Part shown: in pieces, positions 11,912 to 23,828 of the stretch
How the letters are laid out: every line of letters starts with the position of its first letter
Numbering within the stretch: position 1 is the stretch's first letter
Source: Neoscytalidium dimidiatum
Taxonomy: Eukaryota; Ascomycota; Dothideomycetes; Botryosphaeriales; Botryosphaeriaceae
Length of the DNA stretch: 64,000 bases
Reading direction: 5' to 3'
Assembly (NCBI GenBank): GCA_037367355.1
Contig: CM074699.1
Span: 2,046,001-2,110,000, forward strand
Program-made: the position numbers and the translations under genes
The notes under the pieces: model-generated
Database searches by the model: none
What the model was told of the DNA's origin: nothing
The model's input: the letters and a program-made list of their open reading frames with translations, nothing else

Positions 11912-13782
11912 CTACAGTGGACTGAACTCGACCAGCATGCCTGGCTTCAACACTTGCTGAGTGAATACGTCCTGGTTTCTAAATTCCGTTGTCTTCAGCG
12001 TCATCTCAAAATTCCGGAACAAGTACGCCATGACCATCGTGGCTTCCGTATGCGCCACACTGTGAAGATTATATGTGAGTGATGTGTTACCGACTCATTC
12101 TTATGGAAGCTTACTTGATTCCAATGCACTGTCTCGCGCCTTTGCTAAACGTACACAAATAGGAGTCCAGATGCTTCCCATTGGGGACAAGCCAGCGGTC
12201 TGGATTAAAAATTTTGGCATCATCGCCCCACAGCTCTGTGCTGTAATGCATCGTGTACGCAGATATACCCACGGTAGTCTACGTGTAGTATTTCGTTAGC
12301 CGATCATATAAATTGTTGAAAGCCATAGGTATTTTACCCCCGGAGGTATGATCTGGCCGTCCACGACCAAAGGCTGTTGTCTTGTTGGTACAATCCTTGG
12401 TAGCACGCCAGTAACTGGCATGGCAACTCTCAACGACTCTTTCAGGCACGCCCACTATAGCCAAAAAAAAAATTATCAGCAAAAGGGAAAAGGGAAAAAC
12501 TACTTATCCTGTAAGATAACTTACTAAGTATTCTAGTTTTTCCAGCTGCTTAAATGGTGGTAGGTTTTCTCCATCTGGCAGTGCCTCCCGAACTTCTTTC
12601 GCCAACCTCTCCTTAATCTCAGGTCGCCGCAGAATATGAAACAGGCCGTTCGCCAGCGTGTAGGCTGTCGTGTCTGACCCCGCAATAAGAACATCCATGG
12701 CCTCGGATGGTTGAAGGTGTTCTGGAACGGACTTCAGGAAGTCAAACACCACCGGATGGCTCGAAGTGGTTGTCCTTTTGGTGTAGTCATAGTACGAATC
12801 ACTCGCGAACTACAAGCCAGCAATCAAAGTCAGGATAACGACCACCTCTCCCTTTTTGCTATCCATTAGGCGTCTCGTATCGATCTCGAACTCACCTTCA
12901 AAAGCCGTGCCAACTCCGCCAACTTCGGGTCCCACTTACCCATAACATCCATCGGCACCACCCCAGCCAACCACTTCTTCAATCCGCTGTAGTAGAACTC
13001 GTATACAGCGGACGCTGCGAGGTCGAACGCCTCCAGAAACGCAGCATTGAACTCCATCTCGCGCTCGGCCAGCAGCCCGGCCGTCCGTCCGAAAGCGAAC
13101 TCGCTGATGACGTCCACCGTCACACAACGCACCATGTTGCTAACATCGACCAGGCTATCCGATCCCGTCTTTCGCGCCTCGCCAACGATGCGGCGGAGCT
13201 TGGCGCCCATCTCGCGGACCTTCTCTGCGATGACGGGCTCGAGCTTGGTCACGGCGGCGCTGGAGAATAGCGGGTTGAGCAGCTTGCGGCGCTCGCGGTG
13301 CAGTGCCGGGTCGATTTCGGTGAAGAGCGTGTGTGGGGTGTTGAAGCAGGCGTAGAAGTCCGGGTTCTTGGGGAATGGGTTCGTTTGGCTGTAGATAGTC
13401 TTGTAGAGGTTCACGTCGGTGATGTGAATTTCGTTAGGGGCGATGCGGAGGGCTTTCGTGTCTTCGATGCCGTTCCATTAACGTCTCGGGAAATGGGAAG
13501 TCGGAGGAACATGAACGGAGAGCTGTTCATGTCTCGGAAGCGTGCTTGCTTACTATATTCGCTGTGTATTTTCTCGAGGATTTCTTCTGGATGTCCCGTA
13601 CGGACTTGTTGCCACAGCCAATTACGCGAGAGGCTCGCAGCTCGTGGGCCTGGAAAATGGGCAAGTGGATGGAAGTAGAGCCGGTAGATGGCTTGGAGAG
13701 CTTTCAAAGCGATGAAAAGCGCCGCAGAAAAGGCTACCAGCATAGCTGGACTACGCTCCACCTTGGAGCCAGGAACTTCCAT
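11912..13782 (-). CDS. Cytochrome P450 monooxygenase
   Basis: Six exons: 13782-13554, 13461-12896, 12809-12525, 12454-12338, 12278-12115, 12059-11912, total 502 residues, the normal P450 length. The N-terminus has a membrane anchor (about residues 14-38) and the FPGPR hinge, so it is probably held in the ER membrane facing the cytosol and fed by NADPH-P450 reductase. Conserved sites are present: I-helix AGSDTT, K-helix ESLR (ExxR), the PDRW segment, and the heme loop FSKGARQCIG with its Cys ligand. The apparent break-up of the 3' half into short frames is fully explained by introns with good phases, so the gene looks intact. The sequence resembles the large group of fungal secondary-metabolism P450s with the YFHPLAHFPGPR signature; the substrate is unknown. 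A reductase gene follows upstream on the same strand at 14873-15925. Confidence 0.93.
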
Positions 13783-14872
13783 CCTACGAAACAGGTTCAA
13801 AGTCACTCGAAGGCGAGGGCTGTTGCTAGATAGATGGCCGATTCCTTCTTGGCCTTTTATAAAGCTGACCTATCCTTTGCATTATTAGTGAACCCCTCTT
13901 CGAATCATCAGGCAGGTGTAAGAGACGAACTACAGTGATTGCCCCACCGGAAAGCGGTCGTATGTACAGCGGGGGCGAGCGATATTGCGGCTCGGCCGAA
14001 GCATCGTCACCCCGCGATCATGCAATGTATGCAGCAAGCCTTTAGAACAAAGAAATCAATAGATGTTGCTAAGAGTAGTATCTGAGTCTTCATATTAAAG
14101 TGGAAGGATTGAGTACGAGAAGGGAAAAGAAAGAACATTTACATTTAGATAAAGTACAAAGCTTATCTTGCCCTCTCCGAGCTTAATTTTCATGACTGTT
14201 AATTTTCGGGCCCTTGAGGGACACACAGTACTCGGAATTTGTAATTGTCCGAATACTCCAAGCAATGCGATTGCATTATTCTCCGCATTAGAGGGGGGGA
14301 GGGGGGAAAAAGTGGAGCTGGTGTCGGGATGTGGGGTGCTTTTCGTTGAGAGAAAAATTGGATAAGGGCGCGGTTCCCCTGAATTGATCGACATGTGTAT
14401 TTACGGATTTTCTGTCTTTTTTTCTCAAAAAATAAAAAGAAATGTACGAGACGCAAGGAGAGAGGGAGGTCAAGGAGTAGAAGCAGAGGAGATGACAAGG
14501 AGCAAGAGGAGCATATGTATGGTAGGATGGAAAGAGCATGCCTTAATGATTCCTTGTATTACAGGCGGAAACTAGAGCGCGAGCGAGGGTTTCTTTTAGT
14601 CTCTCAGAATATCACTTCGAACAGTTCTCAAGTATGCATATCCACTGGGCTTTGGGCCGCGATCTTCACATATTATCCGCATAGGTGAAGGTATGATCAT
14701 CTTAGGCTGTACTCTTGTTCTCAAGTAATATCACTCAGAGTGGCTAGAGAGATCGGACGAAACAATTTGTTCTCATGATGCACGTAGATTGTACTCAATT
14801 GTTCTGAGCCCTTGCGTAAGACCTGCAGTTCCTACTACAATACCAAATTACCCATAGACACTATTAGATGCT
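13783..14872. other. Intergenic region between P450 and SDR genes
   Basis: About 1.1 kb. It contains the P450 promoter (right side of the P450 gene on the minus strand) and the 3' flank of the SDR gene. The middle part (14100-14600) is A/T-rich with poly-purine stretches. No gene seen. Confidence 0.5.
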
Positions 14873-15925
14873 CTATCCCAGGTTCTTTAGCTCTTCCTCT
14901 AGTTTTAGAACGCACTGCACAGTATCCAACATGGTTTCTTCCAGTGTTCGAAAGCGGATTCCCAACTCCCTTTTCGCCTTCGAATTACTGAACCTCCACA
15001 CCACCTCCTCCTTCCCTGGCTCGCCTAAAGGCACCTTTTCTTGCAATTCCGGAAACTTCTCTCTTATGATGTCCACGATCTTCTGCCCCGTTGCCGGTTC
15101 ATCGCCACAAATCAGATATCGTTGTCCAGTCGCGTTCTCAGCCTCGAACGCCTTCAAATGCGCCTCTGCTAGATCCCTGACATCAACGTACGTCGGGGGG
15201 AGCAGTCTAGGAACATCGGTCTCGACGCCAGACACTAGGCGGTAAACAACCGCGGGTGAGAGGTTGAGATCTCTAATGGAGGCGAGCGGTGAGATCTGTG
15301 GGCCAAAGATGGAAGGGGGGATGAGGTTCATGACGGTGAAGTGCGGCACGTGTGTTGCAACGTATTCGACAGAGGCGCGCTCGGCCAGGATTTTGGATGC
15401 GGCGTAGGCGATGCCTGCGTGGCCGGAGCTGGCAGCGGTGTCATAGTCCATATCCATCCAGTCGTCTTCGGTGAAAATCTGATCCGCAGGTACTTGGCGA
15501 CGAAAGGGGAAGACAGATACCATGGAGCCAGTGATGATGACACGGCGGACCTTGGACCCATGGTGGTGTGCAGAAGCTAGGATGCTGGTTGTGCCTTTGA
15601 TAGCAGGGTCGAGTATGTCACGAACGACTTCGGTAGTGTCCATGCGGAGGGGGCTGGCGACGTGGATTATGCCATGCACGTCTTTCACGACTTGGTCGAA
15701 AGCACCTGGAACGATGAAGTCCGGGACTATGACAAATGAGAGTTGCGATGGGTAGTTTGGGTATATTTTGTCGAGCATTCGGGACACTTTGTCGGCGCTG
15801 GATTGCGAGCGCATGGCGGCGCGAACGTTGTAGCCGCGATTGAGGAAGGCGACAAGAATATGAGCGCCAGCATGGCCCGAACTGCCAGTGATCAGGATAG
15901 TCTGAGAAGAAGAAGAAGAAGCCAT
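14873..15925 (-). CDS. NAD(P)-dependent extended SDR reductase
   Basis: A single-exon gene of 350 residues. It belongs to the extended short-chain dehydrogenase group that includes dihydroflavonol-4-reductase-like and methylglyoxal/aldehyde reductase (Gre2-like) enzymes. Visible features are a Rossmann motif TGSSGHAG at residues 13-20, the strand ending IIHVASPL, the catalytic Ser region ITGSMVSVF (about residue 134-137) and the YAASK active site (Tyr174, Lys178). A Ser-rich leader of six residues precedes the fold, and no signal or membrane segment is visible, so it is probably cytosolic. It probably reduces a ketone or aldehyde with NADPH; the substrate cannot be read from sequence. It lies on the same strand as the P450 gene, about 1.1 kb upstream of it, which suggests but does not prove a common pathway. 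Confidence 0.92.
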   Translation of the reverse strand: MASSSSSQTILITGSSGHAGAHILVAFLNRGYNVRAAMRSQSSADKVSRMLDKIYPNYPSQLSFVIVPDFIVPGAFDQVVKDVHGIIHVASPLRMDTTEVVRDILDPAIKGTTSILASAHHHGSKVRRVIITGSMVSVFPFRRQVPADQIFTEDDWMDMDYDTAASSGHAGIAYAASKILAERASVEYVATHVPHFTVMNLIPPSIFGPQISPLASIRDLNLSPAVVYRLVSGVETDVPRLLPPTYVDVRDLAEAHLKAFEAENATGQRYLICGDEPATGQKIVDIIREKFPELQEKVPLGEPGKEEVVWRFSNSKAKRELGIRFRTLEETMLDTVQCVLKLEEELKNLG

Positions 15926-17007
15926 GTTTATTGAAGACTAGTTGAGATTGAGATGGAAAATGTGCGTAAAGTTACTGTCAAGAACCCGGCTTTACTTTGG
16001 ACGAAAAGGGACACGATTCTTATACTACGTCTCTGAAACTTTCCGACGTCCACACAGATTGCCAAGACAAGCTTCCGAGTAATTAGGCTCGCGGAGCTCG
16101 CATTGCAGTTCGGCTTCGAGGAAGCAATGATATCGTATTCGCACCTCGCTCGGATTGGCAGGGTCGAAACAGCAAATGCGGGGCTCGTCGATACACTCTC
16201 AAGAGGAATTTTTTATTGGGGGTTATGTCCTAAGATATTGTGGCTGGCACGGCACCGGGAGTGGCGGCCGGAGACGCGGAGAGAGAGCTTGCGTGGCGAT
16301 GGAGGCGCTCGGAAGATGAAGCCGCGGGGCGAGACAGGCCGTTCCTGACGAAGCACTCGGTTTGATTGTGACGCGAGGATTAAGAGTGTAGCGAGAATCT
16401 GCCTCTGCTGCCTGGAGGGCGCTGGAATTTCACAGAGAGGAACGCGGAGGGCGACACGGGCCGTGGTCGTGGAATCGGGCCTAGCGTGGCCGTAGGCGAT
16501 GAAAGGGGCATGGCTCCCGATCGGGCAACTTCGAACAGCGCAACTTCCTGCCATAAGTCGGATCGGGACTGGTCCCTGTGTGTCTCAGGCATCAGCTGCC
16601 TATAACCACCACCCCCACCAAGCTCCCATCTTCCCCAACCGCGCTTCTATACACCGTCTGCCTTTCACTGCCGGCCTGACTGCGGACTGCGTACTGTGCA
16701 CTGCGGGCTGTCTCAAATGCTTCCATTTCCTGGTCACCAGTCCTTGCTCCAGCTACTCGCAATTCTCGACTTGGGATATCCACGGCTCTGCGTGTATCGT
16801 GGGATCTCCATTCTCGAACGTTCGGCCGCAGCTGCCGATTGACTTTTTTCCTTTCCCTTTTTTTGGTTTGTTTACGAATGCAGCAAGCTCTGCTCCCAGG
16901 CTCCTGACGCCCGTCTAGACATCAGCTCCGCGTTCAGACAACTCACACTCGGCAACTTACCGGGCAGCTTGCTTTGTGCATCTTCTTCGCACACCATCCC
17001 GTCCGTC
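15926..17007. other. Intergenic region, SDR promoter side
   Basis: About 1.1 kb. The left part is the likely promoter of the SDR gene. The right part is the 3' flank of the unknown gene at 17008. No gene supported. Confidence 0.45.
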
Positions 17008-17520
17008 TCAGCCCTCGGGATCCTCCTCAGCTTCCAATATACAGTCGATCATGCCGTCCAAGCCTTGCTCGAACTCTTCCTCACTCAGCCATTCCTTCTC
17101 GCGCAACAGACGCATGCCCTTCTCGACCCACGACTGGCAGTTGAACTCGCGATCCGAGTTCTCTATTGGCACGGCGGCTAGTAGTTGCACCACCTCGGCC
17201 TTGGTGGTCTCCTTGCGCAGCGTGCCCACCAACACGTCCCTCACAAGCGTCCGTCCCACGTCGTGGCTGGCGTCGTAATGGTCGTAGACCTGGAAGCCGA
17301 GTTCTCCCGGCGGGCCGGTTATGTGGACAACCAGTGAAGTGCCGGCGGGACCGTCGGAATCCTCGGCAAAGAGTGGCCGGAAGCTGAGTGCGGTATGTCG
17401 GTGCCTCTGGTAGTCCAACGGCTCTCCCTTGAAGATGAGAATGCTCACACACAAGGATGAGAGTTGCCGGGCAAAGGCGGTGTCGTCCGAGAAACGGTGC
17501 TGATCACGTTCCGGCAGCAT
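17008..17520 (-). CDS. Unknown protein with FNCQSW motif
   Basis: 170 residues from the ATG at 17520. The frame stays open further upstream, but that extension is basic and compositionally different, so I prefer this start; an upstream exon remains possible. The middle reads as a compact alpha/beta domain (VSILIFKGEPLDYQRHRHT, then SLVVHITGPPGELGFQVYD), and the end has a conserved-looking REFNCQSWVEKGMRLL segment followed by an acidic tail. I believe similar small proteins occur in other filamentous fungi, but I cannot name the family. A Cys/His arrangement like that of NlpC/LRAT-type hydrolases is conceivable (RHRH plus NCQSW) but unproven. There is no signal peptide or membrane segment. Confidence 0.7.
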   Translation of the reverse strand: MLPERDQHRFSDDTAFARQLSSLCVSILIFKGEPLDYQRHRHTALSFRPLFAEDSDGPAGTSLVVHITGPPGELGFQVYDHYDASHDVGRTLVRDVLVGTLRKETTKAEVVQLLAAVPIENSDREFNCQSWVEKGMRLLREKEWLSEEEFEQGLDGMIDCILEAEEDPEG

Positions 17521-20500
17521 GGTTTCGGGTCGCGTGCCAGCTCGAAAATTTTTGGGAGGCACAGCTTCAAGTCGTGTTGTTCCGGGCGTCGACCGTCTCT
17601 TCAGTCGTGGTGGTGAAGCTCGGGGCAGGCATCCGGTTCGTATCACTTTATGCTTCGAATGACGGGGGAAAAGGCAAGTTTCCACAGCCCCGTTGTTCCA
17701 TCTATTCTCGAATGGGGTGGTGCGATGTCTCAGCTGCCTGAGGACGCCCAACCTGCAGGACCGGCCGGCGGCCCCTTGACTGATTGGCCCCCTCAAGCGC
17801 CCGCCGAGTCAGTGCTCGCCGTCGTCTGTTCCCGCGGGTGCGTTCGCCTGCGCCTGCGGCTGTTCCCGCACGTTGCGGTGGCCATGGCTCTGCTCGTCCA
17901 TCAATAGCGATTATAGGGTATATTTCCTATTCCAGCAGTCCTCGCCTCAGTCATTTCCGTGCCGCACGCACTGCCTGCTCGTACAATCCGGACAACGCGA
18001 TGACCAGGCCGCCGATCTGCCGGCGCCTGCCTGAGTCGGACGAAAGCCGTGGGTTGTGCGCCTTCCACCCACCGTTGCTTTTTCACGCCGCACCCACTTC
18101 CAACCGTCCCCACCGGTGACGGCGTGCCGGGCCCGACAAGCCAACGCCGCGGGTGTGGGAAAGGTCCGGAGAGCACAGGCGACACGCGGCACGTGGCCGA
18201 TGGGAAATTGAGAGACACGCTCGTCATCAGCAAGACGAGCAGCGCAGGACGGGTTCGCTCGAAGATCCATCCCGCATACGCACCAAATTATGCTCAGGGT
18301 CCGCCCACCGGTACGTGGCGTCAATAGTTCCGAATGGTTCCCGCTTCTTTTTTGGACCTCTCTCCTTCCGTTTTCCCTGCTGCAGCCGAAGGACCTTGGC
18401 ATCCACGGAAGGGGCCCCGGAAGCTGGGGTCCGAAAGGACGGCCATCCCGGACCGGACATAATGCCACCGACCGGGCCGAGCAGCAGCACGATCTCCCTT
18501 CGAGCTACCGACTTTTTTTTTTTTTTTTGGGAACCGCTTAGTATTTCATCAGATTCTCTGGGCAACGCTCCAGAATAAGGGCGGCCAATCCTACAGCAGG
18601 TCCTTTCAATCACGTCTCGTTATTTCGCTTCTGCAGAACGACCGACACACCACTTTCAATTACCGACACCCGCTCCTCGTCACGTATCGGAGGAGGCTGA
18701 GCCTTATCCCGCTTACGCCCTGGGTAAATCCTACATCCGCTGGTATACCTGTAATCAAACATTATCAAAGATGTTCGGCTGCCCATAGCTAGTCCTGTTA
18801 GTGAAAGGCTCTCTTTTCGGCCTTCAACTTGATCGGTCAGCATCTCCCGAGCCGCTCAACCAGACGCCCGAAGCTTCCGATCGCGAACGGTGCATATTCC
18901 GCAACATTTTGATCGAAATAATGGCGACATCGATTAGTGATATGAGACACCCGAAGATCCGGGGTACTCCATCGAGTAAGGCCGCCTGAGCCCGTACGGT
19001 GATGTAATTGGGGTCTTGTCAGGGTCACAATGCATGAAAGATACCGGGAAAGCGAGAAGGACGCTTCCGAAGGGAAGACGTAGTGACGCGCAGAGGCAAT
19101 AGAAGGCAATGCGCGATATTGTTCAGAATCGGAGCACGACCATAATCGACAGGCAGTGCTTCAGCAGGCAAAGAGTAATCCCGAGAGAGTGTTGGAGAAG
19201 ACCTGCTCCAACGGATACAGATCGGTCACGCTCACGATAGATCTTCCCTGATCGCCCTCTTCACTTCGTCATATGGGCTCACATTGTGGTAGAACTGCGC
19301 GGATCGATCTCGTATCACCTTGGCCGCCTTACCTCGCCTCGCTTCGCTAAAGACCCTGGGCCGTGGTACAGGAAACGCAGTTGCAGCCGAGCCACAATAT
19401 AACCCGTCTCTATAATTATCTAGCCCCTTCAAGCCAGCATGCTTCGGGTCCGCGCCTGTAGGCATAGAGATCATCCGAAAGGCATTCTATTGGATGCTGA
19501 TCTCATCGCCCGCACGTGGCAATGATCAGCAGGAACCCGGGCCCGCCTACGACCGCGAGCCAGAATACAAGCATTTTATCCGTCAAGTGGTACCGCTTGC
19601 GTATTTCAATGTTCAGGCCGTTGGAATCGATCGGCATGCCTGTATACAATGCGCACAAAGCGTGCCGCTGTCATTGCTATTGCTCGGCGGCTCGTCACAC
19701 GAATGCGCCCAGCAACCCTCAACCCTTTTCCAAGCTTTGCCAACAACCATCGTCATTTCTCTGCGCATCATTCGCCAGCATTCCATCTCGACCCTTACAC
19801 CCGTCATCAACAATCGGTCACATGGTGCTTTTGTGACGACATGTATCGAACCACCGCTATGCCTTGAGTGACCGTCTCTTCTGCAAATGCCGAAGCGGAA
19901 ACCCCGCGGCAAATTGGAATGGCCCTACGCCATGCCACAACCTTAGAGCTCACCATAACAGACGTGCTAACGTGCTGAAGGTTTTTCGTCACGAAAATCC
20001 TCGCTAATTCCCAAAGGCTTCGTCACAATCCCATTTCGCACTGGTTCCGATCTGCTCTGCTTCTAAAAACGAACACGGGTTGAACAGCGTATCGTCATCC
20101 CTTCCCCGGATGCTTGATCCCTTATCGGCCGGCTGTCCGTACCCTGATGACTGTGAGCTCCTGCACGATCTCTCCCCCTCCCCTCCCTACGCTGAGGTCC
20201 TTGATCTATAAAAGAAGAAATAAAGAAGACCGGATCAATGCGCAAAAGGAGTGTTACCCGAAAGTGTGCTGCGACCTCACGGAGAGCCTTGGATAAGAGT
20301 CATGTGGCACCTCTCGACTACAAAAAAAAATAAAAATTTCAACGTTGTACATTTGCTGGAGGGATCATCCTTGCTTTGAAGAATGACTCCCTTTCCATTT
20401 CCAAATTTGGAGCAGGTCAAGGAGGCACTTTGTTTTGGGGAGTGTGAGCATATTTCGGCTATGAGCTGATCATTGGGAGAAACATCCGAGGCTGCGTAAT

Positions 20501-21194
20501 GCCCTCCTCGGAGTACGCGAATGATTGAGGTAGAGGCAACATACGGGATATTGTCATGTTCCCACCTTTATTTTATTTTTTTTTTAACGCTCTGCAGCAA
20601 CATTGCTCCAGCAATGGCTTCCGAGCCATCCTATGCAACAGTCTCCTAGGAGTCAGTTTGACGACCGCCTGCGTTCACTGCAGACGTGTCGATCTCTTTC
20701 ACTGTGTTTTCTCGTCGAGTCTGCGTGTACTTACATGTTAAGTGCAAGCATCCAATGGCTGGGTGAGAGGGAACGCTACTGCTGCTGAAAAAAAATCAGA
20801 TCCACCGCACATACATAGGAACTCTCTATTCAATGAAAACTCGTCTCAACGTCCCCAACCTCTATATATGATGTCTGGTCCACTTTCTTGCCTTTTCTCC
20901 ACATGAATAGCCATTTGCAATATCGCATCGCGAAACTTGGTATTTCATCGTTCAACATGTCAAAGAAACTATGCTGACATCATACATGCGGAGGCAAAAA
21001 CCGGTGATTCAACAAACCGATCACACCTCCTGTCAATCATCAAAAGAAAAGAACCCTTGCGAACGCCAGCATACCCGTGTCTTTGATGATGTTTTAATGC
21101 CCCCAACCTGCGTGATATTTTCTTTTTTTTTCCCCCTCTGCCCATCTGTCCTTCCACCATGCGATTAACATGTCCCTGCCCATTTCTTCCCCGT
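17521..21194. other. Gene-poor stretch, 3.7 kb
   Basis: No supported gene. The left part carries the promoter of the unknown gene at 17008-17520. Scattered short frames (for example 19232-19474 minus, 80 codons) lack recognisable motifs. A T-run of 17 or so lies near 18520. The last 200 bases should be the 3' UTR of MCM7. Confidence 0.45.
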
Positions 21195-23828
21195 CTAGAA
21201 GTCCTCGTCCATACCATCCTCGTCAGCCTCGATAAACACCAACCTCGTACCCTCGCCCGCAGTTTGCCACACCTACAAATATCGTTAGCGCGGCTGCTAT
21301 CCGAAAAGGAAAGACTGGCACTTACATCAAGCATAGCATACTCATCAATGGCCTCTTCGAACTGATCTGCCGTAAAGCCCTTCGCTAACACCCTCTCCCT
21401 CACTCTCCTCAGATCCAACTCGCCCGTTGCGCCGTCTCCAACAGCCGCAGCACCGCTGTCCTTCATGGCGCGGATGAGATGGTAGATTCTCGATGCAGGC
21501 GTTTGATCAGCGCCGCGCTGGCGGTCGTCCTGGTACAGAGACGCCTTGCTGACTTCGACGAGACGCAGCGCCTCGTCGACGTCCTCGACGATGACCGTCT
21601 CGGCGAAGCGGAGACGGGCGAGCGCTTGTGCAAGACGGAGCACGCCAAGCAACGTACGAGGCGATGTATGCGTGAAAGCACGGCGCTGGGATTCGTCACG
21701 GGCTTGCTGCTGGCGCATGCGGACATAGGCACCAACCATGTAGTCGGAGACCTCCTGCGGCACCGTTGGACGGAATGAACGTGCGCGGGCAACCCACTGG
21801 CGGACTTCGTGGGGGGCGAATACGGGACCGCTACTACCGGCAGTCTCAGGATGCTTGTTGTGGATGTGGACGTGGGTAACGTGGCGAGCAAGCTCTTCGT
21901 CGGCGTCGCGGGAAGGGGTATCAAGGATGAGGAAAAGAACGTCGAAACGAGAGAGCAGTGCGGCGGGTAGATTGATGTTCTCGACAGGAGAGATTCGAGG
22001 ATTGTAGCGGCCGTACAGAGGGTTAGCGGCGGCGAGAATAGAGGTTCGAGCATTGAGTGTGGTGGTAATGCCGGCTTTGCTAATGGAGATAGTTTGCTGC
22101 TCCATGACTTCGTGAATCGCAGTGCGGTCTGCATCGTCCATCTTGTCAAACTCATCGATACAGCACATGCCATTGTCCGCAAGGACGAGTGCACCACCTT
22201 CAAGGACCATCTCATCCGTGACAGGATCACGCATGACCGCTGCGGTTAAGCCGACACCACTACTACCGCGGCCAGTGGTGTAGACACCACGAGGCGCGAC
22301 CTTTGTGATGTACTTGAGGAGCTGAGATTTGGCAACACCAGGATCACCCATCAGGCAAATATTGATGTCACCACGGATGCGCATACCGTCTCCCATCTCC
22401 TTCGTTACACCGCCAATGAGCTGCAACAGCAGCGCCTTCTTGACATCCAGATGGCCGTAGATCTCAGGTGCAATGGATCGCGAAAGATATTCATAGAGCT
22501 GGCCAGATCTCTCAAGTTCGTTCATGCGGCGGATGGTGGGCTGAGCAAGGACAATGTCGTCGTAGGCCTTTTTATGTTGGTTGACGTATTGGGCCTCGAG
22601 GTAGGTATCGGTGAGCAGACCGGCTCGAATTGCCTTGAATCCCGTGTACGGAGTAGGCAGGAAGATGCCAGCGATGTCGACAACATCACCCGGGTTAACT
22701 TGACGTACTAATGCCCCGTGTGCGTGAATAGTCAACTGTCTGGGAATGTGGCCAACAGGAACTTGATCCGCCATCTCTTGGATCTTAATCTCCTGGAAGG
22801 GGAGGAATTTTGATGCACGGGTGGAGAGGAAGAGCTGACCCCTGGCGTTGTTCTCTTTACACTCTTTCGATGGACATTCGAGGAGAGGAGTAAATTGCTT
22901 CGCAGTAACCGGTTGGAAGATCTCGCAACCGCAGCGGTCGCAGGAGTAGGCGTTAACCTGAACCGCAGGTTTTACATCCGAGACTCTAGTAGCGATGCCG
23001 CGTACTGTGATGAGATGGCCCAGATGCTCACCGCGCACCTGCCGTACTGCCAATGCCTTGGAACTGCGCTCACTGCTTGACCCAGAGGGAGTGACGGGCT
23101 TGAAGTTGAGGGTATATCTCCTGGTCAGCTCCGGAGGGAAGATCGAATCGGGGCTAGGGCCGGCACCCTCAGCGTCGGCGGACTCCTGTAATCTCTCGTT
23201 GCGCTTCGACCGCTGGGTCATGATAATGTCGAGAACATCGTCCTTGAAGCTGGCTCGGACGTCAGAGTATGGCGGTGAATGGCGAGGTGGTCACCTTACC
23301 TCGGCTCAGACCTGGGCTCGGGCATAACCTTGTCTACTGCCCTCGAGAAGAGTTCAATGTAATGGTGCGCATTCTTCTCCACCGACTCAACCAGGCGCAA
23401 GTCTGGGCTGTCCTCCCCGAGGCCTTTTTCGTACTATGGTCCCCACGTCAGCTGCGATAGTACGTAACATGGCATTGTCCCGCACCTGATCTAAATCATC
23501 CAACTCTATCAAGACCTGGTTGGTCTTGCGCTCGGCGACATCCTGCAGGAGCTGCATGTACTTGTGCTTGGGATCGCGCGAGCGGCGGGACCTGTTTGGA
23601 CCGGCGTCGTCGGACTCGTCCATGAAGTCATACTCCTCGTCATCGCCATCAATCTGCAAGCCTTGTAGGGCATCCTCCGCCTCGGTGGAGGAGGACTTGA
23701 AGTTGCGCAGGAAATTCTCGAAGGCGGCTTCAGCGCGGGTTAGCTGTTGTTTGGAAATGCAAAACATGCAGAAACACACCTTGCTGCTCGCCATAGTGAA
23801 CCGGGGAGCGGTAGGTAAGAAGCGCCAT
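21195..23828 (-). CDS. mcm7: DNA replication licensing factor MCM7
   Basis: Five exons: 23828-23780, 23727-23486, 23433-23300, 23249-21326, 21272-21195, total 808 residues. It is a subunit of the MCM2-7 replicative helicase and acts in the nucleus. The start at 23828 gives the family N-terminus ([16 protein letters not shown] joined to [11 protein letters not shown]); it needs a 52-nt first intron ending in GAAG. A start at 23794 reads through that intron into a Cys-rich string and is rejected. Visible motifs: a C4 zinc element (CDRCGC and CPSKEC, about residue 240-270), Walker A GDPGVAKS (about 441), Walker B CCIDEFDK (about 503) and arginine finger LSRFD (about 576). A short last exon supplies the acidic tail ending DEDGMDEDF. 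The gene is divergent from PEX1, with an MCB box in between. Confidence 0.97.

Noticed and set aside
12279..12752. P450 gene looks frameshifted or broken in its 3' half
   Set aside because: Introns with canonical GT-AG ends restore one frame with K-helix and heme loop. It is an intact gene.
19232..19474. 80-codon frame with a protein-like look
   Set aside because: No start context, no partner exon and no recognised similarity. It stays possible but unsupported.
20969..21194. Extension of the MCM7 frame past 21326
   Set aside because: It is read-through of the last intron. The spliced last exon gives the expected acidic end.
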